A stretch of DNA of 64,000 nt from Ralstonia pickettii (GTDB lineage Bacteria; Pseudomonadota; Gammaproteobacteria; Burkholderiales; Burkholderiaceae), in the NCBI RefSeq assembly GCF_030582395.1, contig NZ_CP104382.1:1469405-1533404 (forward strand), given 5' to 3'. Below, piece by piece: positions 44,989 through 54,868 of this stretch. The translations under genes and the position numbers were made by a program. The notes beneath the pieces were generated by a model that worked only from the letters and a program-made list of their open reading frames with translations, ran no database searches and was not told the DNA's origin. The first letter of the stretch is position 1, and each line of letters opens with the position of its first letter.

Positions 44989-46104
44989 CTAGATACCGCG
45001 GGCCGCGCCTGCGCGCTCGCCAATCACCGCGCGGTTCTTGCCTTCGTGCTTGGCCTGATACAGCGCGAGGTCTGCGGCTTCGATGAGCGTGGTGGTCGGA
45101 ACGTCGTGCATCGGCGTCACCACCGCGCCGCCGATACTGACCGTCACGTATCCGCCCGTGGACGAATGCATGTGCGGCACCTGCAAGGCCTCGATCGCGC
45201 TGCGGATTTTTTCGGCCAGCTGCTTCAAGCCCTCGGCGCTGTTGCCGGGCAGCACAACGGCAAATTCCTCGCCGCCGAAACGCGCCGCCAGATCCCCGGG
45301 TCGGCCCAGGCATGCTTCCACCGTGCTGCCGATGCGCTTGAGCGCCTCGTCTCCCGCCACGTGGCCATACGTGTCGTTATAGAGCTTGAAGTTGTCGACA
45401 TCGATCATCAGAAACGAGAGCGTCGTGCCTTCGCGTGCGCCGCGCCGCCATTCCGCGCTCAGGTATTCGTCGAGGTAGCGGCGGTTGGCCAGACCCGTCA
45501 GGCCATCGGAATTCGTCAGGCGGCGCAGCTCGAGATTGGCTTCGAGCAACTGCTGCTGCGACTGGCGCAACGCGCGGTAGGCCTCGTCGCGCTGCAGCAG
45601 GTTGACGAACGAGCGCGAGTGATAGCGGATACGTGCCAGCAGTTCGATGCGGTCCGGCAGCTTGACGAGGTAGTCGTTGGCACCGGCGGCAAACGCGGCG
45701 CTCTTGATGACCGGTTCTTCCTTGGTCGACAGCACGATGATGGGCACGTCGCGCAGCACCGGATTGGCACGGTAGTCCCGTACCAGCGTCAGGCCGTCGG
45801 TGCCCGGCATCACCAAGTCTTGCAGGATGACGGTGGGGCGGGTCTGGATGGCGGCGATCATCGCCTCGTCCGAGCGCGCACAGTAGTGGAAATCGATGCG
45901 GTCTTCACCGGCCAGGGCCTGACGAATGGCCTCTGCGACGATGGCCTGGTCATCTACCAGCAACACCATCACCGGAACATCGGCGGCCGCCGGGGTACGC
46001 AGCAGCGCGCGCGCGGCTTCCAGCGCGGCGTCCGCTGCAGGGATGGGCTTGGTTTCGTCCGGACCGTCCGGATCATCCGGCATCTCAGTTGGGTGGTTGG
46101 TCAT
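44989..46104 (-). CDS. wspR: WspR: response regulator diguanylate cyclase
   Basis: 371 residues: REC domain (about 44-160; phospho-acceptor Asp96 in 'LQDLVMP') followed by a helical stalk and a GGDEF domain with active site 'GGEEF' (277-281) and feedback I-site 'RPGD' (268-271). Phosphorylation by WspE drives clustering and c-di-GMP synthesis, promoting biofilm. It carries about 28 extra N-terminal residues, acidic and proline-rich ('MPDDPDGPDETKP'). Final gene of the wsp operon, 49 bp after wspF. Confidence 0.92.
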   Translation of the reverse strand: MTNHPTEMPDDPDGPDETKPIPAADAALEAARALLRTPAAADVPVMVLLVDDQAIVAEAIRQALAGEDRIDFHYCARSDEAMIAAIQTRPTVILQDLVMPGTDGLTLVRDYRANPVLRDVPIIVLSTKEEPVIKSAAFAAGANDYLVKLPDRIELLARIRYHSRSFVNLLQRDEAYRALRQSQQQLLEANLELRRLTNSDGLTGLANRRYLDEYLSAEWRRGAREGTTLSFLMIDVDNFKLYNDTYGHVAGDEALKRIGSTVEACLGRPGDLAARFGGEEFAVVLPGNSAEGLKQLAEKIRSAIEALQVPHMHSSTGGYVTVSIGGAVVTPMHDVPTTTLIEAADLALYQAKHEGKNRAVIGERAGAARGI

Positions 46105-46153
46105 GTGATGCTCCCCGTGTCTGGTTATGTGTGTTTGATGGCCCGTGCGTGCT

Positions 46154-47161
46154 TCATGCGCGCACGAGCGTGATGAGTTCGTCGGCGATGCGGCCAAGCG
46201 GCAGGATGACGCGCGCCGCATCCAGCGCGGCCGCCGCCTTGGGCATGCCGTACACCGCGCTGGTCGCCGCGTCCTGCGCGATGGTGTGATAACCCTTGGC
46301 GCGCATGGCCTTGAGGCCGATGGCGCCGTCGCGGCCCATGCCCGTAAGCAGCACGCCGATGGCGCTGCCCCGCCAGTGCTCGACCACGCTGTGGAAGAAC
46401 ACGTCCACCGACGGCCGATACGGCGTGCCGGCCGGCTCCGGCGTGTAGCCGAAGGTGCCGCCGGGCAGCACATGCATGTGGTCGTTGGTGGCGGCGAGCA
46501 GCACCTCGCCTGCGCGCGGCCGGTCACCTTCCGCGGCCACGCGCACCGTCAGTACCGTCTGGCCGTTCAGCCATTCGGCCATCCCGGCAGCGAAGGCCTT
46601 GTCAACGTGCTGGATCACGGCAATGCCCGCCCCAAATTCGGCCGGCAGTTTGCCCAGCACGGTCGCGAGCGCAGTGGGGCCGCCCGCAGAGGCGCCGATC
46701 GCCACCAGCGGCACCACGCAGTCACGCCCTGGCGTGCCGACACGGGGCCTTGGCGCAACAGGCTTTTCCAGCAAGCGGCCGATCTGGTCGATCTTGGTAA
46801 GCAACGGGTGGTTGGCATCGGCATCCGGGCCGCCGCCCAGCGTGGGCGTATCCACCGCGTCCAGCGCGCCGGCGCCCATTGCCTCGTACACGCGCCACGC
46901 GTTGGCCCCCACGCTGCTGGTCACCACCAGGATCGCGCACGGGTTGCGCGACGCCATGATGCGGCGGGTGGCTTCAACTCCGTCAAAGCGCGGCATGATC
47001 AGATCCATCAGCACCACGTCAGGCGGTTGCGCGGCGCAGAATTCCACCGCCTGCGCTCCGTCGGTCGCCACCCACAGCACGCGGTGCTCCGGCCTGCGCG
47101 CGATGGTGCGGCGCATGGCTTCCACCGCCAGCGGCATATCGTTGACGATGCCGATATTCAT
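46154..47161 (-). CDS. wspF: WspF: CheB-type methylesterase
   Basis: 335 residues: REC domain with phospho-acceptor Asp53 ('LMDLIMPRFDG') and a CheB domain with triad Ser158 ('IGASAGG'), His185 ('VIQHVDK') and Asp278 ('TGMGRDG'). It removes methyl groups from WspA, damping the signal; loss of function in Pseudomonas gives wrinkly, high c-di-GMP variants. It overlaps wspE by 4 bp. Confidence 0.93.
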   Translation of the reverse strand: MNIGIVNDMPLAVEAMRRTIARRPEHRVLWVATDGAQAVEFCAAQPPDVVLMDLIMPRFDGVEATRRIMASRNPCAILVVTSSVGANAWRVYEAMGAGALDAVDTPTLGGGPDADANHPLLTKIDQIGRLLEKPVAPRPRVGTPGRDCVVPLVAIGASAGGPTALATVLGKLPAEFGAGIAVIQHVDKAFAAGMAEWLNGQTVLTVRVAAEGDRPRAGEVLLAATNDHMHVLPGGTFGYTPEPAGTPYRPSVDVFFHSVVEHWRGSAIGVLLTGMGRDGAIGLKAMRAKGYHTIAQDAATSAVYGMPKAAAALDAARVILPLGRIADELITLVRA

Positions 47162-49521
47162 GTCCGCGCTTCTCCAATCAGGTCGCGCACTGCGTCGAGC
47201 AGTGCTTCATCGTGGAAACTGCCCTTGGCCAGGTAGTAGTCCGCGCCAGCATCCAGGCCACGGCGGCGGTCTTCTTCGCGGTCCTTGTACGACACCACCA
47301 TCACCGGCAGCGCCTTGAGCGCCGCGTCGCGCTTGATCAGTGTGACCAGCTCGATGCCGTCCATGCGCGGCATGTCGATGTCGGTGACGACGAGGTCGAA
47401 GTCGGCGCCACGCAAGGCGTTCCAGCCGTCCATGCCGTCCACCGCCACGGTGACGGCATAGCCGCGTTTTTCCAGCAGCTTGCGCTCCAGCTCGCGCACT
47501 GTCAGCGAATCGTCCACCACCAGCACGTGCTTGCGCTGCTGCACGGCCACGCCCTGCGCCCGCTGCACCTTGTCGAGCTGCCCCCCGCGCACGAGCTTGT
47601 CGACCGAACGCAGCAGGTCGTCCACATCGACGATCAGCACCGCGTCGCCGTTCTCCATCAATGCACCGGCGGCGATGTCGCGCACCTTGCCAAGCCGCGC
47701 ATCCAGCGGCTGCACCACCAGCATGCGTTCACCCAGAAAGCGATCGACGGCGATGCCGTAGGTTTCGGGGCCTTCGCCAATGACCACCACCGGCACGCTG
47801 TCACGCGCTTCGCCGGGCGGTTGCGTGCCGAGCAACTGATGCGCCGTCACCAAACCCACGGGACGGCCTTCGAAGCTGAAATGCTGCTGCCCTTCCAGCA
47901 TGTCGATCTCGGCGCGGGCCAGCTCCAGCGTGCGCCGCACATAGGCCAGCGGAAACGCATAGGCCTCGCCGCCCACGTCCACCAACAGGCTGCGGATGAC
48001 GGACAGCGTGAGCGGCAACTGCAGCATGAAGCGCGTGCCGCGCCCCGGCTCGTTGTGGATGCGAACCGTGCCGCGCACCGCCTTGACCATTTCGTGCACG
48101 GCATCGAGTCCGACGCCGCGGCCGGACACATCCGTCACCTGCTCGCGCATGGAGAAGCCCGGCAGCAGCAGGAAGTCGAGCAACTCGTGGTCCGACAGGC
48201 GGCTGGCCGTGTCTGCGTCGGACAACCCCCGCCGCACCACGGCCGCGCGCACCGCTTCCAGGTCAATGCCGGCGCCATCGTCCGCCACGGTAATCAGCAG
48301 CTTGCCGGCGCTGTGGCGCGCCTCCAGCGTAATGGAGGCCTCTGCCGGCTTGCCCTGGGCTTCACGGGCTTGCGGCGTTTCCACGCCGTGGTCAACGGCG
48401 TTGCGCAACAGGTGGCCCAGCGGGGCATCGAGCATGTCGAGAATGTCGCGGTCAACCTGCGTGGCCTCGCCGACGATGTTGAAGCGCACCCGCTTGCCCA
48501 GCGAGCGGGCCAGGTCGCGCACCACGCGCGGATAGGCGTGCGTGGCATCCCCGAAGGGACGCATGCGGCATTGCAGCGCCTCGTCGTACAACTGCTGCGC
48601 AAGGTGCGTGCTGCGCCGGTCGAAGCGATCAAGATCGTCGATGTGCTCACCCAACGTCTGCTGCATGTGGCCGAACATCTGACGCACGTCGTTGAGTGCG
48701 GCATGCATGTCGGCGTCCGCATGGCGGTCGAGCCGTTCGACCAGCGTCTCGTAGAGCGCGTCCAGCGCCAGCGCGGCGGCACGGTGGCTGCGTTTGACGC
48801 GCAGCATGGATTCACCGAACGGCTTGAGCCAGCGGGATTCCACCAGCGATTCGCCCGACAGGCTGAGCAGGCGGTCGAGGTTGTCGGCACGCACACGCAG
48901 CATGCGGTGCGGGTCGCGCGTGGTGCCGATGGACGCACGGTTCTGTGCGGGTGCCGACGGCTCGGGCGCTCGTGCCGGTGACGCCGGTGACGCCGGTGGT
49001 CCCGGGGGAGCTGACAAGGCCGCCACTTCAGCGTTCAGCAGCGCCATCGCGGCTTTCATCGTGGCGTCTTCGGCGGCCGGTTCAGCGTCGGCAAACGTTG
49101 TAGCCGCAGGCGCAAGCGCAGCCGCAGCGCCCTCGGGCGCGGAGAATGCGGCCAGCACGGCATCCACTTCGGCGCGCGGAACCTGCCCGGCGGTGCCGGG
49201 TTGACCGACGCGCAGCAACAGATCCGTGCCGCGCAACAACACATCGACATGCGCGGCGGTCAGCACGAGCGTGGCGCGCTGTGCTGCAACGAACCACTCC
49301 TCCATGCGGTGCGCAACGTCCACACCGTCCTGCAGGCCAACGATGCGCGCGGCACCCTTGAGTGAATGCGCGGCACGCATGCAGGCTTCCAGCGCCGCGG
49401 CATCGGCAGGGGCACGCTCCAGTGTCAGCAGGCCGGTGGAGAGCACGCGCGCCTGCGTCTGCGCCTCTTCATGAAACAGCGCCAGCAGCGATTGGCGGCC
49501 CAGATCGTCATCCATGCTCAT
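47158..49521 (-). CDS. wspE: WspE: CheA-type hybrid histidine kinase
   Basis: 787 residues. The HPt phospho-acceptor is His52 ('AHSLKGAARI'). A long Ala/Pro/Ser-rich linker follows (about 125-205), then the dimerisation domain, the ATPase with N-box 'HLLRNAVDHGVE', 'DDGAGID' and 'SGRGVGLDAV', a CheW-like domain (about 510-650) and a C-terminal REC with Asp714 ('TDIDMPRMDG'). It autophosphorylates when WspA is stimulated and passes phosphate to WspR and WspF. ATGA overlap with wspD. Confidence 0.93.
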   Translation of the reverse strand: MSMDDDLGRQSLLALFHEEAQTQARVLSTGLLTLERAPADAAALEACMRAAHSLKGAARIVGLQDGVDVAHRMEEWFVAAQRATLVLTAAHVDVLLRGTDLLLRVGQPGTAGQVPRAEVDAVLAAFSAPEGAAAALAPAATTFADAEPAAEDATMKAAMALLNAEVAALSAPPGPPASPASPARAPEPSAPAQNRASIGTTRDPHRMLRVRADNLDRLLSLSGESLVESRWLKPFGESMLRVKRSHRAAALALDALYETLVERLDRHADADMHAALNDVRQMFGHMQQTLGEHIDDLDRFDRRSTHLAQQLYDEALQCRMRPFGDATHAYPRVVRDLARSLGKRVRFNIVGEATQVDRDILDMLDAPLGHLLRNAVDHGVETPQAREAQGKPAEASITLEARHSAGKLLITVADDGAGIDLEAVRAAVVRRGLSDADTASRLSDHELLDFLLLPGFSMREQVTDVSGRGVGLDAVHEMVKAVRGTVRIHNEPGRGTRFMLQLPLTLSVIRSLLVDVGGEAYAFPLAYVRRTLELARAEIDMLEGQQHFSFEGRPVGLVTAHQLLGTQPPGEARDSVPVVVIGEGPETYGIAVDRFLGERMLVVQPLDARLGKVRDIAAGALMENGDAVLIVDVDDLLRSVDKLVRGGQLDKVQRAQGVAVQQRKHVLVVDDSLTVRELERKLLEKRGYAVTVAVDGMDGWNALRGADFDLVVTDIDMPRMDGIELVTLIKRDAALKALPVMVVSYKDREEDRRRGLDAGADYYLAKGSFHDEALLDAVRDLIGEART

Positions 49522-50219
49522 CGCAGGCTCCGGGCAATCGAGTCGAACACGCGATCGGTGTCGAGCAGACCAATGGTGACATCGCGCCATGCCAGCACGC
49601 CGCGCGCGTGCGCCGTGGTCGCGTGCGTGAGTGTGGACGGCACCGGCAGCAGCGCGGTGGCCGGAAAGCGCAGCACGCCTTCCACCTCGTCCACGGGAAA
49701 AACGGCAGGTTCATCGTGGTGCGCTGCCACGAGCAGCCGCGCATAGCCATTGCGCCCGGCGTACTTGCTGCCCGTGCGGTCCAGGCCCAGCAGCTCGCCC
49801 AGCGACACCGCCACCGTCAGCGCCCCGCGAATGTTGACCAGCCCCAGCACCACCCGGTTACGCCGATGCGGCAGGGTGTGGATAGCGCGCGGCGTATCGA
49901 TCTGCCGAAGCGCGGCGGCCGGCAGCGCGAGCCATTCGTCGGCGATGCGGAAAACGAGCACGGCCAGCTCCGCACTGGCGTGCTCCAGCGCCCGCAGCGG
50001 CACGGCCGTACGATGCGCCTGCGCGGCGGCTTCCAGGTCGGCATCGCTTAGCGCGCGATCGAGCAGCGCAGCCGCCCCCTCTTCGAAGACGGGGCAATTC
50101 AGGCAGCGCGAATACGTGGTCAGGCGCGGACAGGATTGATCGCCGCGCGTGCCGATGCGGTTCCAGCAGTCATCAACGAGCGTGGTAACGCCCGCGTGGT
50201 CATGGACGGCGTGCGCCAT
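49518..50219 (-). CDS. wspD: WspD: CheW-like scaffold
   Basis: 233 residues. A CheW-like domain occupies about 85-230 ('LAVLVFRIADEWLALPAAALRQI', 'GLVNIRGALTVAVSLGELLGL'); the N-terminal 80 residues hold a cysteine cluster ('SCPRLTTYSRCLNCPVF') typical of WspD. It couples WspA to WspE. Its start overlaps the end of wspC by 20 bp. Confidence 0.9.
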   Translation of the reverse strand: MAHAVHDHAGVTTLVDDCWNRIGTRGDQSCPRLTTYSRCLNCPVFEEGAAALLDRALSDADLEAAAQAHRTAVPLRALEHASAELAVLVFRIADEWLALPAAALRQIDTPRAIHTLPHRRNRVVLGLVNIRGALTVAVSLGELLGLDRTGSKYAGRNGYARLLVAAHHDEPAVFPVDEVEGVLRFPATALLPVPSTLTHATTAHARGVLAWRDVTIGLLDTDRVFDSIARSLR

Positions 50220-51624
50220 GCGTTCCTCGTGTGTGCTCCGGTGTTTCGGATTCGGATGATGCGGATGGCCTCTTGCCCTGGCGTGCCAGCGCGCGCTCCG
50301 CACGCAGCATGAGCTGGCGTGCGGCCACGTTGTCGCCCGCCACGTCGAGCAGCGCGGCAAGATGCGTCAGCGCTTCATAGTGTGCGGGTTCCAGGTACAG
50401 CGCCTTGCGGTAAAAATCGCCGGCATCGGCATGACGGCCGCGCGCATCGGCAATCAGGCCGAGCAGGTAGAAGGTGTCGGCTTCAGGCGCGCGCAGGTTG
50501 GCGATCTCCAGCGCCACGCGCTCGGCCTCGTCCAGATTGCCGGCGTCGGCCAGTCGCCGCGCTTGTGCCACCGTGGGCGGCTCACCGAGCACGGCCTCAA
50601 TCTCGGGAATGGTGGGCAGCAACGGGCGAGCGGCGAGGCCCAAGGGCGCCGGGTTGGGTCTGGAGGGGGCCGGCACACGCGCCGCCACTGGCCGCACCGG
50701 CACCGACGGCAAAGCCACGCCGGGCAGACCGACCGCAGCGGAAACCGGCTCGGGCGGCAGCGGCAAACGGAACGGCAACGGTGCCCGCGCCCCCGTCTCG
50801 GTTGCGGCGGTGCGTTGAAATGCAAACGCCAGCGGGATCCGCGCTGACGTCATGGCATGGCGCATCATCAGGCCGGTTTCAGCGGGGCCGACGAAGATCA
50901 TGCCGTCTTCCGCCAGTTGTGAATCGAGCCGCCGGATCGCCTGGTCCTGTGCATCACGGTGGAAATAGATCAGCACGTTGCGGCAGAAGATGAAGTCGTA
51001 GCGCGTGTCATCGGCCGGCGCGTCCGATAGGTTGCCTTGCGCGAAGCGCACCAGCCCGCGCACGGTATCACTCAACTGCCAGCTGCCGTCGCTGCCGGTG
51101 AAATGCCGGTCGCGGAAGGTGAGCGGATGGCCCCGGAACGCATTGCGCCCGTAAACGGCACGCCTTGCCTGTTCAATGGCGCGTGCGCTGATGTCGATGG
51201 CGTCGATGGTGAAGCGTGCGGGGTCGATGCCGGCATCGAGCAAGGCCATTGCCGCGGAATACGGCTCTTCGCCGGTCGAGCACGGCGCACTCAGGATGCG
51301 CAGTACGCGCATCGGCTCGCGCGCGACTTTTTCGCCCACCACACGGGCAAGCGTGACGAAAGCCTCCCGGTCTCGGAAGAACCACGTTTCGGGCACCACC
51401 AACGCCTCGATCAGGGCCTGCCGTTCGTCGGGCGCGGTGTTCAGGCGCAGCCAGTACGCGTCGAGCGCCGCCGCGTCCACCGTGTCGCGCATGCCGCGCG
51501 CGGCGAGCATTGCACGCGTGCGGTCGAGCACAGCACGCTCCAGGGTGTTCGTGCCGAGCGACGGCGCGTCAATGCCGGTCTCATGCGAGAGCCAGGCTTC
51601 AAAGCGGGGGTCGACGGCCACCAT
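50200..51624 (-). CDS. wspC: WspC: CheR-type methyltransferase with TPR domain
   Basis: 474 residues: CheR methyltransferase domain (about 1-275; SAM site 'SAPCSTGEEPYS', 'FCRNVLIYF'), a proline/alanine-rich linker, and C-terminal tetratricopeptide repeats (about 350-450; 'ADTFYLLGLIADARGRHADAGDFYRKALYLEPAHYEALTHLA' in outline). It methylates glutamates of WspA, opposing WspF. Located between wspB and wspD as in Pseudomonas. Confidence 0.92.
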   Translation of the reverse strand: MVAVDPRFEAWLSHETGIDAPSLGTNTLERAVLDRTRAMLAARGMRDTVDAAALDAYWLRLNTAPDERQALIEALVVPETWFFRDREAFVTLARVVGEKVAREPMRVLRILSAPCSTGEEPYSAAMALLDAGIDPARFTIDAIDISARAIEQARRAVYGRNAFRGHPLTFRDRHFTGSDGSWQLSDTVRGLVRFAQGNLSDAPADDTRYDFIFCRNVLIYFHRDAQDQAIRRLDSQLAEDGMIFVGPAETGLMMRHAMTSARIPLAFAFQRTAATETGARAPLPFRLPLPPEPVSAAVGLPGVALPSVPVRPVAARVPAPSRPNPAPLGLAARPLLPTIPEIEAVLGEPPTVAQARRLADAGNLDEAERVALEIANLRAPEADTFYLLGLIADARGRHADAGDFYRKALYLEPAHYEALTHLAALLDVAGDNVAARQLMLRAERALARQGKRPSASSESETPEHTRGTHGARRP

Positions 51625-51629
51625 GATGT

Positions 51630-52094
51630 TCAGCCAACGGCTGCCGGAAACAGCAGCGCACGCACGTGCGCGTCCAGCATCGCCTCGGTATCCACGCGCT
51701 GAACGAGACCGTCGTCCAGGCTGGCCACGGGGCCCAGCCAGCGGGCATCGGGCGTGGCGACACCGCTGCCGGCAAAGCTGGCATCGTCGATACGTCGGGT
51801 GTGCGTGGCGTGCTCCAGCACCAGGCCCAGCAGTGGTGCGTCGTCACCGCGGATGCCGGCTTCATAGCGCACCAGCACCAGACGCGTGGAGCGCAGCGGC
51901 CGCGCCGGACGGCCCAGGGCAAGCTGGGGCACGTCGATCACCGGCACCGGAGCGCCATGCCGTTCGATCACGCCGGCCACCCACGCTGGCGTACCCGGAA
52001 TCGACTTGGTGGCAGCCAGTGGCAGCACTTCAGCAATCTGCGCCACGTTCAGCGCATAGCGGTCGCCATCGAGTTGGAACAGGAGGTAAAGCAT
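51630..52094 (-). CDS. wspB: WspB: CheW-like scaffold
   Basis: 154-residue single CheW domain ('MLYLLFQLDGDRYALNVAQIAEVLPL', 'VAGVIERHGAPVPVIDVPQLAL', 'RLVLVRYE'). It links the WspA receptor to the WspE kinase. It is separated from wspA by 48 bp and from wspC by 5 bp. Confidence 0.9.
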   Translation of the reverse strand: MLYLLFQLDGDRYALNVAQIAEVLPLAATKSIPGTPAWVAGVIERHGAPVPVIDVPQLALGRPARPLRSTRLVLVRYEAGIRGDDAPLLGLVLEHATHTRRIDDASFAGSGVATPDARWLGPVASLDDGLVQRVDTEAMLDAHVRALLFPAAVG

Positions 52095-52142
52095 GGCGAT
52101 TCTCGCTACGGCAAAAACACCTCAATGCGGATGCGCTGCAGA

Positions 52143-53819
52143 TCAGGCTTCGATCTTGAAGCGGGACACGCCGGTACGAAGCTGGTTGGCCACCAGCGTC
52201 AGGTCATCAATCGCCTGCGACGACTGGCGCAGCGACTCCGCCGTCTGCTGCGCAGCTTCGGACAACTGCGACAGCGCCTGTGTGATCTGCTCGGCGCCGG
52301 TGGCCTGCGTCTGCATGCCCTCGTTCACCATCTGGAAGCGCGGCGCCAGCGTCTGCACTTCGGTAATGATCTGCGAGAGCTGCGTGCCGACCTGCTGCAC
52401 ATCGCGCATGCCGCGTCGCACCTCTTCCGAGAACTTGTCCATGCCCATCACGCCGGCGGACACGGCCGATTGGATTTCCTTGACCGTCTGCTCGATGTCG
52501 TAGGTGGCCACCGCCGTCTGGTCGGCCAGCCGGCGGATTTCCGTGGCGACCACCGCGAAGCCGCGGCCGTACTCGCCGGCTTTCTCCGCCTCGATGGCTG
52601 CGTTGAGCGACAGCAGGTTGGTCTGGTCAGCCACCTTGGTGATGGTGGACACCACCTGGTTGATGTTGGTCGCCTTCTCGTTGAGGATCGCGAGCTTGGC
52701 GTTGACTGAACCCGCGGCTTCCATCACGCCGCGCATGGTGTCTTCCATGCGGGTCAGGCCGCTCTGGCTGGCGCCGGCCAGGGTGGCAGATTGCTCCGCC
52801 ACGCTCGACACTTCGTTCATCGTGCGCAGCAGGTCGCGGGAGGTGGCAAAGATCTCGCGCGACGTTGCGCCAATCTCGGTGGTAGTGGCGGCCGTCTCGG
52901 CAGCGGTGGCCTGCTGCTCCTTGGAGGTGGCGGCAATCTCCGCCACGGACGTCGTCACCTGAAGGGACGACTTCTGCGCCTGCGAGACCAGGCTCGCCAG
53001 CTCTTCGGCCATGCGGTTGAAACCTTCTTCCAGCGTGCCGAATTCATCGTTGCGGCGCAGGTCCAGCCGGCCCGCCAGGTTACCGGTGCGCATGTCGTCG
53101 TGCGCATCCACCACCCGCGCCATCGGCACCGTGATCGCCTTGAACAGCGCATAGCCCAACACCAGTGCGGCCAGCAGCACCACGCCCAGCGCCACGGCCA
53201 GCGTGATCTCGGTGCTTTGTACAGACGCACGAATCTGGCGGGCCGACTCGTCGGCTACCGCCCGGTTGTCGGCGACCAGCTTGTCGGCCAGCGCCGTGGC
53301 CTCTTCCCAGACCGGCACGGCGCGCCGGGCGATGGCCTGCGCTGCCGGCTTGGAGGTGCGGGCGAGCTGCATGGCCTCGTTGAACATCGGCAGGTACTGG
53401 TCGACGACTGCCCGGTAAGCGCGGAAGCGCTGACGGTCGTCCTCGCGGTAGATGGTGCTTTCGTAGTCGGCCGAGTGCTTGTCGAGGTCACGCACGAGCT
53501 GTGCGGCGCGCTCCAAATCGCGATTGGCAAGCTCGGGGTCGACATCCACAAACAGCGCGCGCTCCAGGGTCGCGTGGCTGTTGCGCGTGGTCGCCCGCAG
53601 CGAGGTCGACAGATACAGCCCCGGCACGGAGTCGCGCTCGAGGCTCAGGGCTTCCTGGTCGATGGCGCGCAGGCGGTTGTAGGAAACGACCGCCATGATC
53701 ACCATCAGCACGAACAGCACGCCGAAGCTGAGGACGATGCGGTTGCCAAGGGAGAACCGGCCGCCGCGAAGCATGCCTGACAGGGTTGCGTTGCTGATGC
53801 GGGGCGTCGCAGAGACCAT
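52143..53819 (-). CDS. wspA: WspA: membrane methyl-accepting chemoreceptor-like surface sensor
   Basis: 558 residues: TM1 at about 26-47, a helical periplasmic four-helix-bundle sensor (50-204), TM2 at 205-227, HAMP (228-285) and the long cytoplasmic coiled coil. The signalling tip '[29 protein letters not shown]' carries the WspA-typical residues. It senses surface contact in Pseudomonas and activates WspE. First gene of the operon; the 227-bp gap to the next gene (53820-54046) must hold the promoter, and includes a 7-bp stem TGGGCAC/GTGCCCA at 54007-54043 that could end the upstream operon. Confidence 0.92.
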   Translation of the reverse strand: MVSATPRISNATLSGMLRGGRFSLGNRIVLSFGVLFVLMVIMAVVSYNRLRAIDQEALSLERDSVPGLYLSTSLRATTRNSHATLERALFVDVDPELANRDLERAAQLVRDLDKHSADYESTIYREDDRQRFRAYRAVVDQYLPMFNEAMQLARTSKPAAQAIARRAVPVWEEATALADKLVADNRAVADESARQIRASVQSTEITLAVALGVVLLAALVLGYALFKAITVPMARVVDAHDDMRTGNLAGRLDLRRNDEFGTLEEGFNRMAEELASLVSQAQKSSLQVTTSVAEIAATSKEQQATAAETAATTTEIGATSREIFATSRDLLRTMNEVSSVAEQSATLAGASQSGLTRMEDTMRGVMEAAGSVNAKLAILNEKATNINQVVSTITKVADQTNLLSLNAAIEAEKAGEYGRGFAVVATEIRRLADQTAVATYDIEQTVKEIQSAVSAGVMGMDKFSEEVRRGMRDVQQVGTQLSQIITEVQTLAPRFQMVNEGMQTQATGAEQITQALSQLSEAAQQTAESLRQSSQAIDDLTLVANQLRTGVSRFKIEA

Positions 53820-54046
53820 GTTTGAAACCTACAAGAAGCCAAAAAAGAAGACAGCGGCGAAAAAGCCGTGCGAGCGGCGCACAGCCGCCACACAGCACTG
53901 TTTGGAATGGTAAAGGAACGTATCGGTCACCGGAACCGAAACCTTCGGGATTTGGCGCCAATACGAGGGTAAGCCCGTGCCTGGTCAACATCAAAGCGCG
54001 GCCCGTTGGGCACCCGCACGCACACGAAAGCTGCCGGTGCCCAGCC

Positions 54047-54868
54047 TCAACCGCCGCGCAGGGCCCGCGCAAACGCTTGCGCCACGTCCGCAGACGCATC
54101 GGTGATGGCCCAATAGCCCATGCCGGCGTTGCGCCAGACGACAAGCTGGTAGCCGCGTTCGGTACGCACCGCCGGCTCGGTATCGCTGCCTGCCTCGGGG
54201 CGTACGTACAAATCGACAGGATGCTGCGACGAGCGGTAGACCAGCACCGCAACCGGACGCCCATCGATGTAATCCAACCGACCGCCGACCAGCGGGAAAC
54301 CGCGCGCGGCAAGGTCGGCAACGGGCGGCGCATAGTCGATACGGCCGTTGAACCACGGCTTGACCGTATGACGATCCGATGACAGGACGTCAGTCTCCCG
54401 CGCCCCCAGCAGCGCGCGAACATGGCTGGCCGTGATGTCGTGCGCGGTGAGCGCCGCCGTATCGGGCCGCCCCACGAACACGCCCACCCCAAGCGCCACC
54501 GCCGCCAGCGCGCCTGCTGCCAGACCGAGGCCACGCGATGGCGTGATCAGCCAGTTCATAAGCCGCTGCCATGGCGATTGCGCCTGGCGCGGCGCGCGCG
54601 TGGCAGCCGAAATCGGATCCGGCCGCATGCCGGCCTCCATCTGCACGGCACGCATCACCCGCTCGCTCAAACCCGCCGGCGCCTTCATGTACAGCCCCGG
54701 CGCACGCAGCCCCTGGCGCAGGGCCCGCACCACGCCATCGTGATTCGCCGCGATGTCGGTGCAGGCGGCGCACGAGCCCAGATGCGCTTCCATGTGCAGG
54801 CTGTCCGCCGCACCGAGTTCGCCATCGGCGCGGGCAGCCAGCAGCGCGCGGATGTCGTCACAGTTCAT
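54047..54868 (-). CDS. Anti-sigma factor with zinc-finger (ZAS-like) domain
   Basis: 273 residues. The N-terminal anti-sigma domain has the His-x3-Cys-x2-Cys motif (His29, Cys33, Cys36), followed by a single membrane helix at about 112-132 and a C-terminal periplasmic domain of about 140 residues, rich in Tyr/Trp near the end ('GYQLVVWRNAGMGYWAITD'). It holds the sigma factor encoded just upstream inactive at the membrane and releases it on an envelope or oxidative signal. It overlaps the sigma gene by 11 bp. Confidence 0.85.
   Translation of the reverse strand: MNCDDIRALLAARADGELGAADSLHMEAHLGSCAACTDIAANHDGVVRALRQGLRAPGLYMKAPAGLSERVMRAVQMEAGMRPDPISAATRAPRQAQSPWQRLMNWLITPSRGLGLAAGALAAVALGVGVFVGRPDTAALTAHDITASHVRALLGARETDVLSSDRHTVKPWFNGRIDYAPPVADLAARGFPLVGGRLDYIDGRPVAVLVYRSSQHPVDLYVRPEAGSDTEPAVRTERGYQLVVWRNAGMGYWAITDASADVAQAFARALRGG

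Noticed and set aside
48955..49005. Short direct repeats (gacgccggtgacgccggtg) as a variable-number repeat.
   Set aside because: They fall in the Ala/Pro-rich linker of WspE and reflect codon repetition in a low-complexity linker; only about two units are present.
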